Assembly: GCF_012911845.1 (NCBI RefSeq)
Contig: NZ_JAAXCU010000045.1
Location: forward strand, 91,731-155,730
Direction of reading: 5' to 3'
DNA: 64,000 bases
From: Bacillus sp. RO2
GTDB lineage: Bacteria > Bacillota > Bacilli > Bacillales > Bacillaceae_I
This document shows positions 9,646-18,864 of the stretch, piece after piece; the stretch's first letter is position 1; the number at the start of each line of letters is the position of its first letter. The notes beneath the pieces were generated by a model. The model did not search any database, had not been told where the DNA came from, and saw nothing but the letters and a program-made list of their open reading frames with translations. The translations under genes and the position numbers were made by a program.

Positions 9646-10440
9646 ATGCATAGAGGAAAAGGTATGAAGTTTGTTGGTGACTCGCGTGTCCCGGCAGTAC
9701 GCAAGCCTAATATTCCAAAAGACTATTCCGAGTTTCCTGGTAAAACGGAAGCATTCTGGCCAAACTTCTTGCTAAAAGAATGGATGGTTGGTGCGGTTTT
9801 CCTAATCGCATTCCTATGCCTGACTGTCGCTCACCAATCTCCATTGGAGCGTGTGGCAGATCCTACTGATACTGGATATATTCCGTTACCAGACTGGTAC
9901 TTTTTATTCTTATACGAGCTACTTAAATATCAATACGCAGCTGGACCATACACGGTTATTGGTGCAATGATCATGCCTGGTCTTGCGTTTGGTGCATTAT
10001 TACTTGCTCCATTCTTAGATCGCGGTCCTGAGCGTCGCCCTAGTAAGCGTCCTATTGCTACTGGTCTTATGTTACTAGGTATCGCTTCAGTCTTCTTCTT
10101 GACTTGGCAGTCTGTAGATTCTCATGACTGGGAAGCTGCGGCTCAGCAAGGGGAAATCACTGATGAAATTGATATTGAAATTGACATGGAAGCAGAAGGT
10201 TATGTTATTCTTCAAGAAAACACTTGCCTATCCTGTCACGGTGACAATCTTCAAGGTAACCCTGGAATGGCTCCATCTTTAATTGATAATCCTGACTTCG
10301 TATCTGAAGATTATCAGACGATTGCAGTAGAAGGTGTGGGTGGAATGCCTGCAGATCTTTTCAAGGGTACAGACGAAGAACTTAAAATCCTAGGTGACTA
10401 CCTAGTTGAAATGAATAAAAAAGCTGCGGAAGCAGAATAA
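9646..10440 (+). CDS. qcrC: Menaquinol:cytochrome c reductase cytochrome b/c subunit
   Basis: Fusion of subunit IV (C-terminal cytochrome b helices) with a cytochrome c domain. Residues about 45-165 hold three membrane helices, including the PLPDWYFLFLYELLKY quinol-site segment; the C-terminal domain has the heme c motif C194-L-S-C197-H198 and a downstream Met in GGMPADLF as likely axial ligand. 264 residues. ATG at 9646 after AAAGGAGGGG. Last gene of qcrABC; a strong terminator follows 6 bp later. Confidence 0.96.
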   Translation: MHRGKGMKFVGDSRVPAVRKPNIPKDYSEFPGKTEAFWPNFLLKEWMVGAVFLIAFLCLTVAHQSPLERVADPTDTGYIPLPDWYFLFLYELLKYQYAAGPYTVIGAMIMPGLAFGALLLAPFLDRGPERRPSKRPIATGLMLLGIASVFFLTWQSVDSHDWEAAAQQGEITDEIDIEIDMEAEGYVILQENTCLSCHGDNLQGNPGMAPSLIDNPDFVSEDYQTIAVEGVGGMPADLFKGTDEELKILGDYLVEMNKKAAEAE

Positions 10441-10445
10441 CAAGG

Positions 10446-10473
10446 AAGCTGGCTAATTTAGCCAGCTTTTTTG
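10446..10473 (+). terminator. Terminator after qcrC
   Basis: AAGCTGGCT / AGCCAGCTT perfect 9-bp stem, five-base AATTT loop, run of T. Confidence 0.93.
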
Positions 10474-10510
10474 TATAATGGAAACATCAATTAAATAAAA
10501 GTGAGGACAC

Positions 10511-11110
10511 ATGATGTTAACTTGGTTTATACACTTATTAAAAACACCGGTGATGCTTTGGCTGGTGTTGATTATTAATGTTCTTGGCACTATCTATGGA
10601 TACATATGGTATGGCTATCAGTTAGCAGAAACCCCTGCCATTTTTCTTATATTTGTTCCAGATAGTCCGACAGCAAGTCTTTTCTTCTGTTTTGTATTAG
10701 TTGGATTTATTTTTAAAAAAAATTTCAAACTGTTTGAGGCGTTAGCAATTATCACATTAGTGAAGTACGGTATATGGGCTGTGGTAATGAATATATTAAC
10801 GCTCATGGAAAACGGCTATTTGCCGATAGAAGGGTATATGCTGATTGTTTCCCATGGGGCTATGGCTGTGCAAGGAGTGCTATATAGTCCGTATTACCGT
10901 TTCAAACTATGGCATCTTGTAGCAGCAGGAATATGGACTTTACATAATGATGTTATTGACTATGTATTTAAAATGATGCCATGGTATGGCAGCTTAATGA
11001 AATACTTGCCTCAAATAGGATATTTCACATTTTGGTTAAGTATATTTTCCATCGGTGTTGCGTATTATTTTTCTTTACGGAACAATAGAATGAAGTTGTC
11101 CTTGGATTAA
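10511..11110 (+). CDS. ypjA: Integral membrane protein YpjA, DUF1405 family
   Basis: 199 residues with five to six hydrophobic helices (for example PVMLWLVLIINVLGTIYGY, SLFFCFVLVGFIF, IGYFTFWLSIFSIGVAYYF) and conserved polar positions such as HGAMAVQG and LHNDVIDYV inside or at the ends of helices. It belongs to the DUF1405/YpjA family next to qcrABC in Bacillus; the function is not known to me. The start is ATG at 10511 or the adjacent ATG at 10514, behind a weak GTGAGGAC. Confidence 0.9.
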   Translation: MMLTWFIHLLKTPVMLWLVLIINVLGTIYGYIWYGYQLAETPAIFLIFVPDSPTASLFFCFVLVGFIFKKNFKLFEALAIITLVKYGIWAVVMNILTLMENGYLPIEGYMLIVSHGAMAVQGVLYSPYYRFKLWHLVAAGIWTLHNDVIDYVFKMMPWYGSLMKYLPQIGYFTFWLSIFSIGVAYYFSLRNNRMKLSLD

Positions 11111-11169
11111 TGTTCTAACCTTGTCCACACTCTCATAACATTTAGTAGAGAATATGGGAGGGACAAGCG

Positions 11170-11967
11170 ATGAAAGCAAAAAGACATATAATGGCTATTC
11201 TATTATTTTTACTTATTTTCCCGTCAGGTATAAAAGCACACTCTCATGAACCGTTAGAGCCATTTGCTCTTAATTTTATTATGGATGATGCTCTTCAGCT
11301 TGTGAAAACAGAACGGTATGTAGAAGCGCACAACCTAATGGATATTTTTTCTGATGAATTTACAAAGTTGATGGTGACAAACCAGCAAATCCCATCTGAT
11401 GAAGTTAGGATTATATCTGTGGTTCATCAACAATCAATGGCCTCCCTAAGTGACACACTTCTTCCGCATGAAGAAAAAGTAAGGGCAATCATTAGACTCC
11501 GTATGGCGGTAGATGCGATGACTTCTGAACACCAGCCGATGTGGGTGGAGATGGAAGACCCGCTAATCATGACCTTTGAACAGCTGAAAGATTCAGTTGA
11601 AACTAGGGACAGTGATTCTTATGAAGCATTATATCGACGACTGCTATTGGAATACGATATGATTCATCCTAGTGTCAGAATGGATGTAAAACCAGAGTAT
11701 ATTCAAAAGATGGATGCCCATATCGATTACTTAGATAAAAATAGAGACGCTTTGCTTTCCCATTCAGAGGAATTCGACGATATGCAGGTAATTGAGGCAG
11801 ATCTTAAAGCATTATTTAAAGAACTTAAAGAGGATGAAACAGATCCTTCACTTTTGTGGGTGATGATCTCAACTGGAAGCTTTATTTTATTGACACTGTC
11901 CTATGTGGCCTTCCGTAAGTACTTGGGTGCTAAGAGGCTTGAGATGCGGAAAAAGCTTAAAGATTGA
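11170..11967 (+). CDS. ypjB: Sporulation-associated protein YpjB
   Basis: 265 residues. An N-terminal signal peptide or anchor (about residues 5-23, IMAILLFLLIFPSGIKA), a helical extracytoplasmic domain of about 200 residues, and a C-terminal membrane helix (about 230-250, LLWVMISTGSFILLTLSYVAF) followed by a basic tail. This bitopic layout and the position after ypjA match the YpjB family, annotated as a sporulation protein in B. subtilis; biochemical role unknown. GGGAGGGAC precedes the ATG at good spacing. Confidence 0.88.
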   Translation: MKAKRHIMAILLFLLIFPSGIKAHSHEPLEPFALNFIMDDALQLVKTERYVEAHNLMDIFSDEFTKLMVTNQQIPSDEVRIISVVHQQSMASLSDTLLPHEEKVRAIIRLRMAVDAMTSEHQPMWVEMEDPLIMTFEQLKDSVETRDSDSYEALYRRLLLEYDMIHPSVRMDVKPEYIQKMDAHIDYLDKNRDALLSHSEEFDDMQVIEADLKALFKELKEDETDPSLLWVMISTGSFILLTLSYVAFRKYLGAKRLEMRKKLKD

Positions 11968-12050
11968 CAGGGATAAAATAAAGGAAATAAAATAATCCTA
12001 ATAGGAAGACTACAGTTAGCTATGTATTCAAGCTAAGGAGGGACTTACTA

Positions 12051-12731
12051 ATGGGATTGGGAATGTATCTAATCTACTTTGCTTTCTTGCTGATTGTCCC
12101 ACTATGGGCGCAGTCAAGGGTGAAAAGCGCGTATAAAAAGTTTTCAAAAGTTGCTTCCTCTTCCGGGATGCCGGGAGCAGAGGTTGCTAGGAAAATATTA
12201 CACGATAACGGAATCCATGATGTGAGGGTGGAAGAGACAAGAGGGCATTTGACTGACCATTATGATCCTCGGTCAAAAACAATCAGGTTGTCGTCACATA
12301 ATTATCATGGTAATTCCATAGCAGGTGCAGCAATTGCGGCTCATGAAGTAGGCCATGCCATTCAAGACAACCAGGACTATGCGTTTTTGCGGTTTCGCCA
12401 TTCATTAGTGCCAGTAGCAAGTCTTGGTTCGAATATGTCATTTTTCTTGATTTTCGCTGGGATTATCTTTAGTGCTAGTAACCTGATTCTTGTCGGAATC
12501 ATCTTTATGGCTGCTGCGGTGCTGTTTCAGTTGGTAACCTTGCCTGTTGAATTTGACGCATCTAATCGTGCGATGGATCAAGTGGTGTCGCTTGGAATTA
12601 TTAATAACAACGAAGAGCGTGAAACAAAGAAAGTACTAAATGCGGCGGCATTGACATATGTGGCAGCAGCAGCTGTTGCGGTAGCGGAGCTGGTGAGGTT
12701 TATTTTGATTTATTTGGGTAGTAGGGAATAG
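12051..12731 (+). CDS. YugP-like neutral zinc metallopeptidase, membrane-bound
   Basis: 226 residues with an N-terminal helix (MYLIYFAFLLIVPLWA), a soluble domain carrying the zinc motif HEVGH in AAHEVGHAIQDN (about residues 100-104), and three further hydrophobic stretches. This is the layout of the YugP/Zn_peptidase_2 family. The closest B. subtilis relative I know, yugP, is at another chromosomal place, so its presence between ypjB and the YitT gene is a local difference. AAGGAGGGAC gives a strong ribosome site. Substrate unknown. Confidence 0.9.
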   Translation: MGLGMYLIYFAFLLIVPLWAQSRVKSAYKKFSKVASSSGMPGAEVARKILHDNGIHDVRVEETRGHLTDHYDPRSKTIRLSSHNYHGNSIAGAAIAAHEVGHAIQDNQDYAFLRFRHSLVPVASLGSNMSFFLIFAGIIFSASNLILVGIIFMAAAVLFQLVTLPVEFDASNRAMDQVVSLGIINNNEERETKKVLNAAALTYVAAAAVAVAELVRFILIYLGSRE

Positions 12732-12740
12732 TTAGATTGA

Positions 12741-12770
12741 AAAAGCAGCCATTTTAGTGGCTGCTCTTTT
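12741..12770. terminator. Bidirectional terminator between the YugP-like gene and ypjC
   Basis: AAAAGCAGCCA / TGGCTGCTCTTTT, with A/T tails on both sides, serves two converging genes. Confidence 0.85.
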
Positions 12771-12790
12771 CAATATCTGCTAAGCATTGT

Positions 12791-13666
12791 CTATCTCTCC
12801 ATCGGATTCTTATTCTCATCCAACGTAAAGCCTTCCCCAAGTACATCATGCACATCACTTACCGCAACAAACGCATGTGGATCAACGGAAGTGATGACAT
12901 TTTTCAACTTTACCAGCTCATTTTTCGCAACTACACAATACAGCACATTACGCTCCACCTTTGAAAAAGAACCTTGCCCTCGCAATATTGTCACACCGCG
13001 GTCCATTTCCTCATGTACTTTTGATGCAATCTCTTCGTTCTTTTCAGAAATAATGGTTGCTCCTTTAGCTGCATAAGCTCCCTCTTGCATGAAATCAATC
13101 ACACGAGCGGCAACAAACACAGCAACAAGCGTATACATAGCTTCCTGATAGGTTAAGTACATGATCAAGGAGAGTACGATAACCACAGCATCAAACATGA
13201 ACATCGCTTTTCCCATGCTCCAGCCAATATACTTGTGCGCAAGACGTGCGATAATATCCACTCCGCCTGTTGTTCCTCCGTATCGGAAAATAATCCCCAG
13301 ACCTATCCCGATGAACACTCCTGCAAACAACGCTGCCAAAGTTAAATCATTTTCAAGAGGAGGAAACATCAAAGGAACCCTTTGGAATATCCATAAAAAC
13401 AAGGACAAACTGAACGTCCCAATCAATGTGTAAAAGAACGTGTTTCTTCCTAGCAGCTTCCAACCAATGAAGAAGATAGGGATATTAAGCAAAAGGTTGG
13501 TATAAGAAGGATCAAATCTGAAAAGAAAGTATAAAAGTAGGGTGATGCCAGTAAAGCCGCCTTCTGCTAGATTGTTTTGCATATTGAAGTTGACAAGACC
13601 AAATGCGAAAATGGCAGAACCGATAAGTATGTAGATAATGTTTTTTATTTTCAAGCCTTTTAACAT
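12791..13666 (-). CDS. ypjC: YitT-family membrane protein with DUF2179 domain
   Basis: 291 residues: five to six membrane helices in the first 185 residues (NIIYILIGSAIFAFGLVNF, GVFIGIGLGIIFRYGGTTGG), then a soluble C-terminal DUF2179 domain (AAKGATIISEKNEEIASKV, FAVSDVHDVLGEGF). Family UPF0750/YitT; B. subtilis YpjC has this length. Substrate unknown. The start at 13666 has GGAGGTT six bases upstream on the reverse strand. It converges with the YugP-like gene. Confidence 0.9.
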   Translation of the reverse strand: MLKGLKIKNIIYILIGSAIFAFGLVNFNMQNNLAEGGFTGITLLLYFLFRFDPSYTNLLLNIPIFFIGWKLLGRNTFFYTLIGTFSLSLFLWIFQRVPLMFPPLENDLTLAALFAGVFIGIGLGIIFRYGGTTGGVDIIARLAHKYIGWSMGKAMFMFDAVVIVLSLIMYLTYQEAMYTLVAVFVAARVIDFMQEGAYAAKGATIISEKNEEIASKVHEEMDRGVTILRGQGSFSKVERNVLYCVVAKNELVKLKNVITSVDPHAFVAVSDVHDVLGEGFTLDENKNPMER

Positions 13667-13776
13667 GATGAACCTCCAAGACCTAGATAGTTTACAACCT
13701 CTCTATTATAATAGACAAGGAGAAGAGAAGTAAATGAGATAAAGGGTAAGGCTTATTATTTGTTTTTTTATCACTT

Positions 13777-14130
13777 CCTGTCGATTCCGTTCCAGGTGTT
13801 CGAGTTCCGCGGGGCGGTGCTTAAGCCTCCTCGGCTGCGCCTAAGCCACTGAAAAAGCTTTGATTTTATCAATTGTTTAGATAACGCTGTTGATTTCCGC
13901 AAATGGCTTCGCTTTCCTAGGGGCTGACGAGAGCCTCCTCGGCAAGCCTGCGGGGTCTCCACCAAGCGCTATCTCCCTTAGGAGTCTTCGCCTTTTGCTC
14001 CAATCAACAGCTCAAAAATACCAAGTACTATATAATATCAGTTTTTTAGTGGCCTCGGCCGCGCCTGTGAGGTCTCAAGTCTACCGCTCCCTCCCGCCGG
14101 AGTCTCACACCTTGCACTACAATCGACAGG
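13777..14130 (+). repeat. Older copy of a dispersed element, interrupted by a second copy
   Basis: CCTGTCGATT at 13777-13786 and AATCGACAGG at 14121-14130 are perfect inverted ends. The two arms carry the GC-rich CCTCCTCGG / CCGCGGGG sequence of the element family seen at 24.8 and 38.6-38.9 kb. The middle is displaced by a complete second copy (13886-14011); next to the insertion the arms read GCCACTGAAAAA on the left and TTTTTTAGTGGC on the right. This fills most of the 552-bp gap 13667-14218; two open frames there are repeat shadows. Confidence 0.75.
13886..14011 (-). repeat. Complete dispersed element nested in the older copy
   Basis: 126 bp bounded by GCTGTTGATT and AATCAACAGC (perfect 10-bp inverted ends). 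Inside are TTCGCTTTCCTAGGGG, GAGCCTCCTCGG, GCGGGGTCTC and AGGAGTCTTCGCC, which recur, reverse-complemented, at 24838-24959. No open frame for a transposase; a small non-autonomous repeat of a type common in Bacillus genomes. Confidence 0.85.
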
Positions 14131-14218
14131 ATGGTGTTGAGTAATCGCAAGAATTAAGCTCAATCATTTGTCAAATGATAGGGTTTTAGCTAACATGATA
14201 AGGTGAGGTGACATGTGC

Positions 14219-14557
14219 ATGAATGAAAAGACGATGCAAGAGATGCAAAAGGAAGTTGACAATTATATTTCCCAATTTAAAGAAGGTTATTTCAGTCCAT
14301 TAGCGATGCTTGCAAGGATGACAGAGGAACTTGGAGAACTGTCTCGCGAAGTTAATCATTACTATGGAGAAAAGCCAAAGAAAAGCACAGAAAAAGAAAA
14401 TACAATGGAAGAAGAGTTAGGTGATATGTTGTTTGTGATGATCTGCTTCGCTAATTCTCTTAATATAGATCTACAAGAAGCACACGACCGTGTAATGGAA
14501 AAGTTTCAAACCAGAGATAAAGATAGATGGACAAGGATTGAGGAGGAAGGGAAATAA
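14219..14557 (+). CDS. ypjD: MazG-like nucleotide pyrophosphohydrolase YpjD
   Basis: 112-residue all-alpha NTP pyrophosphohydrolase of the MazG-like superfamily, likely a house-cleaning enzyme for non-canonical nucleotides. The metal-binding motif EELGEL (in [14 protein letters not shown]) and the second acidic helix [16 protein letters not shown] are visible. I take ATG 14219 (MNEKTM, as in B. subtilis YpjD) because GAGGTG ends at 14210; the in-frame ATG at 14213 is too close. Its TAA overlaps the dapB ATG by one base, so the two are translationally coupled. Confidence 0.92.
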   Translation: MNEKTMQEMQKEVDNYISQFKEGYFSPLAMLARMTEELGELSREVNHYYGEKPKKSTEKENTMEEELGDMLFVMICFANSLNIDLQEAHDRVMEKFQTRDKDRWTRIEEEGK

Positions 14558-15360
14558 TGAAAAACATCAAGATTATCCTTGCCGGCCCTCGTGGACGCAT
14601 GGGAAGAGAAGCAGTGGATTTAATACATAATGTAGAACACTTTCAATTGGTTGCTTGCCTTGACAGAGAGAACGAGGGCAAATTGCTTTCTGATGTGGAA
14701 GGGTTCCCCAAAATTGATGCTCCAATTTACACTGATCCAAGAACTTGTTTTAAAGAGATAGAAGCAGATGTACTTATAGACCTTACCACTCCTGAAATAG
14801 GAAAAATCAATACGAAACTCGCAGTGGAACATGGGATTCGTCCTGTAGTTGGTACTACTGGTTTTAATGAAGAGGAACTTCAAGAATTAACAGAACTTGC
14901 AGAATCCCAAAAAGTCGGTGTCATCATTGCTCCAAACTTTGCTGTAGGAGCCATTTTAATGATGAAGTTTGCTCAAATGGCAGCAAAGCATTTTCAAGAC
15001 GTGGAAATCATGGAATTGCATCATGATAGAAAACTGGATGCTCCTTCTGGCACAGCCATAAAGACGGCAGAACTTATTTCCAAAACGCGTGAACCAAAAC
15101 ACCAAGGCCATCCTGAGGAAGAGGAGACCATCAATGGAGCAAGAGGAGCAGAAACCAAAGATGGAATTCGAATTCACAGTGTTAGATTGCCTGGGCTTGT
15201 AGCGCACCAAGAAGTAATGTTTGGCGGGGAAGGCCAATCATTGACGATCCGTCATGATTCCTACAATCGTGCAAGCTTTATGTCTGGTGTGAGACTGTCT
15301 GTGGAAACAATTATGAATCTGGAAGAGTTAGTGTACGGCTTGGAAAATATTATCGAGTAA
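14557..15360 (+). CDS. dapB: 4-hydroxy-tetrahydrodipicolinate reductase
   Basis: NAD(P)H-dependent step of the diaminopimelate/lysine pathway, needed for cell wall and, through dipicolinate, for spores. The nucleotide-binding motif [12 protein letters not shown] starts at residue 8; the signature [18 protein letters not shown] holds the catalytic His and Lys. 267 residues, as in B. subtilis. The start overlaps the ypjD stop (TAATG). Second gene of the operon that runs to birA. Confidence 0.97.
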   Translation: MKNIKIILAGPRGRMGREAVDLIHNVEHFQLVACLDRENEGKLLSDVEGFPKIDAPIYTDPRTCFKEIEADVLIDLTTPEIGKINTKLAVEHGIRPVVGTTGFNEEELQELTELAESQKVGVIIAPNFAVGAILMMKFAQMAAKHFQDVEIMELHHDRKLDAPSGTAIKTAELISKTREPKHQGHPEEEETINGARGAETKDGIRIHSVRLPGLVAHQEVMFGGEGQSLTIRHDSYNRASFMSGVRLSVETIMNLEELVYGLENIIE

Positions 15361-15373
15361 CGGGGGAACTGTC

Positions 15374-15793
15374 ATGAAGATAGCATTAATTGCACACGAT
15401 AAGAAAAAACCGGATATGATTCAATTTGCTACCGCGTATAAAACGATATTGGAAAAGCATGAAATTTTTGCGACAGGTACCACTGGCCTTAGGATTGCAG
15501 AGGCGACTGGTTTGACTGTTTATCGTTTTCAGTCTGGACCACTAGGTGGGGATCAAGAAATTGGGGCCATGATTGCCCAAAATAAAATGGATTTGGTAAT
15601 CTTTTTCCGGGATCCTTTGACTGCCCAACCTCATGAGCCGGATGTGACAGCATTACTTCGTTTATGTGACGTATATTCCATTCCCTTAGCAACCAATATG
15701 GGGACAGCGGAGATTTTAATTCACGGCCTTGCAAGGGGAGAGCTGAGCTGGAGAGAGATTGTTCACGGTAGAGAGGCAGAGAGCAATGACTGA
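15374..15793 (+). CDS. mgsA: Methylglyoxal synthase
   Basis: Converts dihydroxyacetone phosphate to methylglyoxal and phosphate, a bypass under phosphate limitation. 139 residues. Seen: [13 protein letters not shown] at the start, TGTTG phosphate loop, [10 protein letters not shown], the catalytic Asp in IFFRDPL, and [15 protein letters not shown]. Methylglyoxal is detoxified with bacillithiol in Bacillus, which makes the coupling to bshB1 and bshA sensible. Its last 8 bases overlap the bshB1 start. Confidence 0.97.
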   Translation: MKIALIAHDKKKPDMIQFATAYKTILEKHEIFATGTTGLRIAEATGLTVYRFQSGPLGGDQEIGAMIAQNKMDLVIFFRDPLTAQPHEPDVTALLRLCDVYSIPLATNMGTAEILIHGLARGELSWREIVHGREAESND

Positions 15794-16496
15794 ACCACTG
15801 GACATCCTCGCTTTTGGGGCACATCCTGATGATGTCGAAATTGGGATGGCAGGGACGCTTGCCAAATATAAAGAACAAGGCTTAAAAATCGGTATCTGTA
15901 ATCTGACACTTGCAGAGAAATCATCCAACGGAACCGTAGAAATTCGCCAGAGTGAAGCAGCCAAGGCTGCAAGTATTTTGGAGCTTGATGAACTTATTCA
16001 GCTATCTTTGCCGGATAGGGGGTTATATCTGAAAGAAGAATACATAACCGAGATTGTATCTGTCATTAGAACTTACAGGCCACGTCTTGTCTTTGCCCCA
16101 TATCTTGAAGATCGTCATCCTGATCATGGCAATTGTGCCAAGTTAGTGGAAGAGGCAGTCTTTTCCTCCGGTGTTAGAATGGTGGAAGATTACAAGAACC
16201 AAAAAGCACATAAACCAGATAACCTTTATTTTTATCAGATTAATGGGATGAATACACCGAATTTTTACATAGATGTATCAGATCAAATCAATAAAAAAAC
16301 GATGGCGCTTCAAGCCTATACAAGCCAATTCGAAAAAGATAAAGACGGCGTAGAGACACCGCTTACCAACGGGTATGTGGACGCGGTCATAAGCCGTGAA
16401 CGGGCATATGGGAAGCAAATCGGTTCTAAGTACGCAGAAGGCTTTTTTGCCAAAGGACCACTTGTCCTAAATTATGATTTATTAGGTGGGATTTAA
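15786..16496 (+). CDS. bshB1: Bacillithiol biosynthesis deacetylase BshB1
   Basis: Zinc-dependent deacetylase of the LmbE family that removes acetate from GlcNAc-malate, the second step to bacillithiol. Metal ligands appear in AHPDDVEIG (HPDD) and RHPDHGN (HPDH). About 236 residues. Starting at ATG 15786 gives [16 protein letters not shown], which aligns with known BshB1; a longer frame from 15759 would only duplicate mgsA coding sequence. Overlaps mgsA by 8 bp and abuts bshA. Confidence 0.95.
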   Translation: MTEPLDILAFGAHPDDVEIGMAGTLAKYKEQGLKIGICNLTLAEKSSNGTVEIRQSEAAKAASILELDELIQLSLPDRGLYLKEEYITEIVSVIRTYRPRLVFAPYLEDRHPDHGNCAKLVEEAVFSSGVRMVEDYKNQKAHKPDNLYFYQINGMNTPNFYIDVSDQINKKTMALQAYTSQFEKDKDGVETPLTNGYVDAVISRERAYGKQIGSKYAEGFFAKGPLVLNYDLLGGI

Positions 16497-17630
16497 TTGA
16501 AATTGAAAATCGGCATTACCTGCTATCCAACCGTAGGGGGATCTGGGGTAATTGCAACGGAATTAGGAAAACTCTTGGCGGAAAAGGGGCATGAAATTCA
16601 CTTCATCTCCTCGAGTATGCCTTTTCGACTAAATAAAGTGTATAGCAACATTTATTATCACGAAGTACAGGTGAATCAGTATTCTGTCTTTCAGTACCCG
16701 CCTTATGACTTGGCCTTAGCAAGCAAAATGGCAGAAGTGGCAAAAAGGGAAAAATTAGACTTGCTGCATGTACACTATGCTATCCCTCATGCAGTATGTG
16801 CTTATTTGGCCAAAAAGATGACGGATGATAAACTAAAAATAGTGACCACTTTACATGGTACGGATATTACGGTATTAGGTTACGATCCATCTTTAAACGA
16901 TATGATCCGTTTTGGTATTGAAGGGTCGGATGTAGTAACGGCAGTATCTGAATCTCTTGTTCAACAGACTTATGACCTTCTGCAACCAAAGAAGGCCATT
17001 CAAACCGTTTATAATTTTATTGATGAACGGGTGTATTTTAAAAAAGATACGCAAGATTTGAAAACACAATATGGGATATCTGATGAGGAAAAAGTCATCA
17101 TTCATGTGTCCAATTTCCGGAAAGTAAAGCGAGTTCAAGATGTTGTGAAGTCTTTTCATCTTATTGAAAAGCAAGTACCTTCCAAACTACTGCTTGTAGG
17201 AGATGGACCGGAAATTTCAGTCGTCTGTAATTTAGTAAGAGAACTTGGGTTAAAAGATAAGGTGCTGTTCCTTGGAAAACAGGAGAACCTAGAAGACTTA
17301 TACTCCATCAGCGACCTTATGCTTCTTTTATCAGAAAAAGAGAGTTTTGGCCTTGTGTTATTAGAAGCAATGGCGTGTGGCGTTCCTTCTGTAGGAACCA
17401 AGATTGGTGGAATCCCAGAAGTGATAGATGACGGAGTAACCGGATACCTAAGTGATGTAGGAAATATAGAAGAAATAGCGCAAAATGCGGTAAGAATATT
17501 GGGAAATGCAACGCTACATAAAGAGTTTGCTGAAAATGCCATTTCTCGTGTGAAAGAACATTTCAGTTCACGGAAAATAGTGGAACAATATGAAGATATG
17601 TATAAGCAATTGATTAATCAAGAGGGATGA
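16497..17630 (+). CDS. bshA: Bacillithiol biosynthesis glycosyltransferase BshA
   Basis: GT4 glycosyltransferase that joins L-malate to GlcNAc from UDP-GlcNAc, the first bacillithiol step. Seen: [31 protein letters not shown], the RKVKRVQD segment, and the donor-site motif [14 protein letters not shown] with the conserved Glu pair. 377 residues, family length. TTG start immediately after the bshB1 stop, with AGGTGGG upstream. Gene order bshB1-bshA-cca is the B. subtilis order. Confidence 0.96.
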   Translation: MKLKIGITCYPTVGGSGVIATELGKLLAEKGHEIHFISSSMPFRLNKVYSNIYYHEVQVNQYSVFQYPPYDLALASKMAEVAKREKLDLLHVHYAIPHAVCAYLAKKMTDDKLKIVTTLHGTDITVLGYDPSLNDMIRFGIEGSDVVTAVSESLVQQTYDLLQPKKAIQTVYNFIDERVYFKKDTQDLKTQYGISDEEKVIIHVSNFRKVKRVQDVVKSFHLIEKQVPSKLLLVGDGPEISVVCNLVRELGLKDKVLFLGKQENLEDLYSISDLMLLLSEKESFGLVLLEAMACGVPSVGTKIGGIPEVIDDGVTGYLSDVGNIEEIAQNAVRILGNATLHKEFAENAISRVKEHFSSRKIVEQYEDMYKQLINQEG

Positions 17631-17646
17631 AAACGGGGGAGTAATC

Positions 17647-18864
17647 ATGAACAATGCCTTCCGACAAGGAATTGAAATCATAGAGCGTTTAGAAGAAAAC
17701 GGACATGAAGCATACTTTGTAGGAGGCTCTGTTCGGGATACTCTGATGGACAGAGTGATAGGGGATATCGATATTGCTACTTCTGCCACTCCAGAAGAAA
17801 TCCAAGCCATATTTCCAAAGACGGTAGATGTCGGTGCGGAACATGGAACAATCATAGTTGTTTCTTCAGAAGACGAAAACTATGAAGTGACAACGTTCCG
17901 TACAGATGGAACCTATACAGATAATCGTCATCCAGATGAAGTGATCTTTGTGAAGAGCTTAAAGGAAGACTTGAAACGAAGAGACTTCACGATGAATGCA
18001 ATTGCGATGAATAAAGTCGGCAAAATTCTCGATCCATTTGATGGAGAGAAGGATATAAACAGGAAAGTTATTCGTACTGTGGGCAAGGCTACTGACCGTT
18101 TCAGGGAGGATGCCTTGAGGATGCTCCGGGCTGTACGATTTGCCAGTCAATTGTCTTTTTCTTTAGAAGCAGACACTTTTTTGGGAATTCAAGCAGACAA
18201 AGCGTTGCTTGCCAATGTTTCTATTGAAAGAAAAACGATAGAAATGGAAAAGCTATTACTTGGACAAGGAATTAAGTTTGGCTTAGAACTTTTGGTTACC
18301 ACTGGCCTTCATTCCTACCTCCCGCAGCTTGAAGGGAAAGAGAAGCAATTGTCGGAGCTTGGGGACATGCCTCTCCATCGCCTTAAAAACCGGTCATCCA
18401 CTTGGACGATTTTGTCATACGCTTTAAAGATTGACAAGCATGAAGTGGAAGGGTTTTTAACGAGCTGGAAACTGCCAAAGAAGATCATTAAGTCAGTCGT
18501 AGAGAATCTACTGCTCATGGAAAAGATTCAACAATATGGCTGGCGTAGGGAAGCAGTATACAGAGCGGGGCGTGAGCAGTCTTTAGAAGTTCACCAAGTG
18601 ATGTGCATGCTAGGTTTGGACGAAGAAACCTCTAAAAAGAAGATAGATGAGTTATATGAGAATTTGCCGATCCACAGTTTGAAAGATATTGTTTTCGACG
18701 GTCATGACCTAATGGAACTGGCAGGAGGAAAAAGAGGAAAGTGGATTTCCGAGATACTCTCAGACATGGAAATGGCTTTGATAAACGAGGAAACAGAAAA
18801 TGAAAGAGCGGCTTTGAAGGAGTGGGTGTACAATTGGCTACAGAAATACGATCCAAACTATTAA
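17647..18864 (+). CDS. cca: CCA tRNA nucleotidyltransferase
   Basis: Adds or repairs the 3' CCA of tRNA without a nucleic-acid template. Class II nucleotidyltransferase head: VGGSVRDTLM, GDIDIATSATPEE (catalytic DxD), RRDFTMNAIAMN, and the EDALRMLRAVRFA segment for base recognition; the rest is helical body and tail. 405 residues. GGGGGAGTAATC precedes the ATG. Its end overlaps the birA start by about 30 bases. Confidence 0.96.
   Translation: MNNAFRQGIEIIERLEENGHEAYFVGGSVRDTLMDRVIGDIDIATSATPEEIQAIFPKTVDVGAEHGTIIVVSSEDENYEVTTFRTDGTYTDNRHPDEVIFVKSLKEDLKRRDFTMNAIAMNKVGKILDPFDGEKDINRKVIRTVGKATDRFREDALRMLRAVRFASQLSFSLEADTFLGIQADKALLANVSIERKTIEMEKLLLGQGIKFGLELLVTTGLHSYLPQLEGKEKQLSELGDMPLHRLKNRSSTWTILSYALKIDKHEVEGFLTSWKLPKKIIKSVVENLLLMEKIQQYGWRREAVYRAGREQSLEVHQVMCMLGLDEETSKKKIDELYENLPIHSLKDIVFDGHDLMELAGGKRGKWISEILSDMEMALINEETENERAALKEWVYNWLQKYDPNY

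Noticed and set aside
13771..14144. Two open frames (reverse 13771-13965, forward 13890-14144)
   Set aside because: Both lie inside the nested dispersed element; the element has no protein of known mobility type and frames differ between copies.
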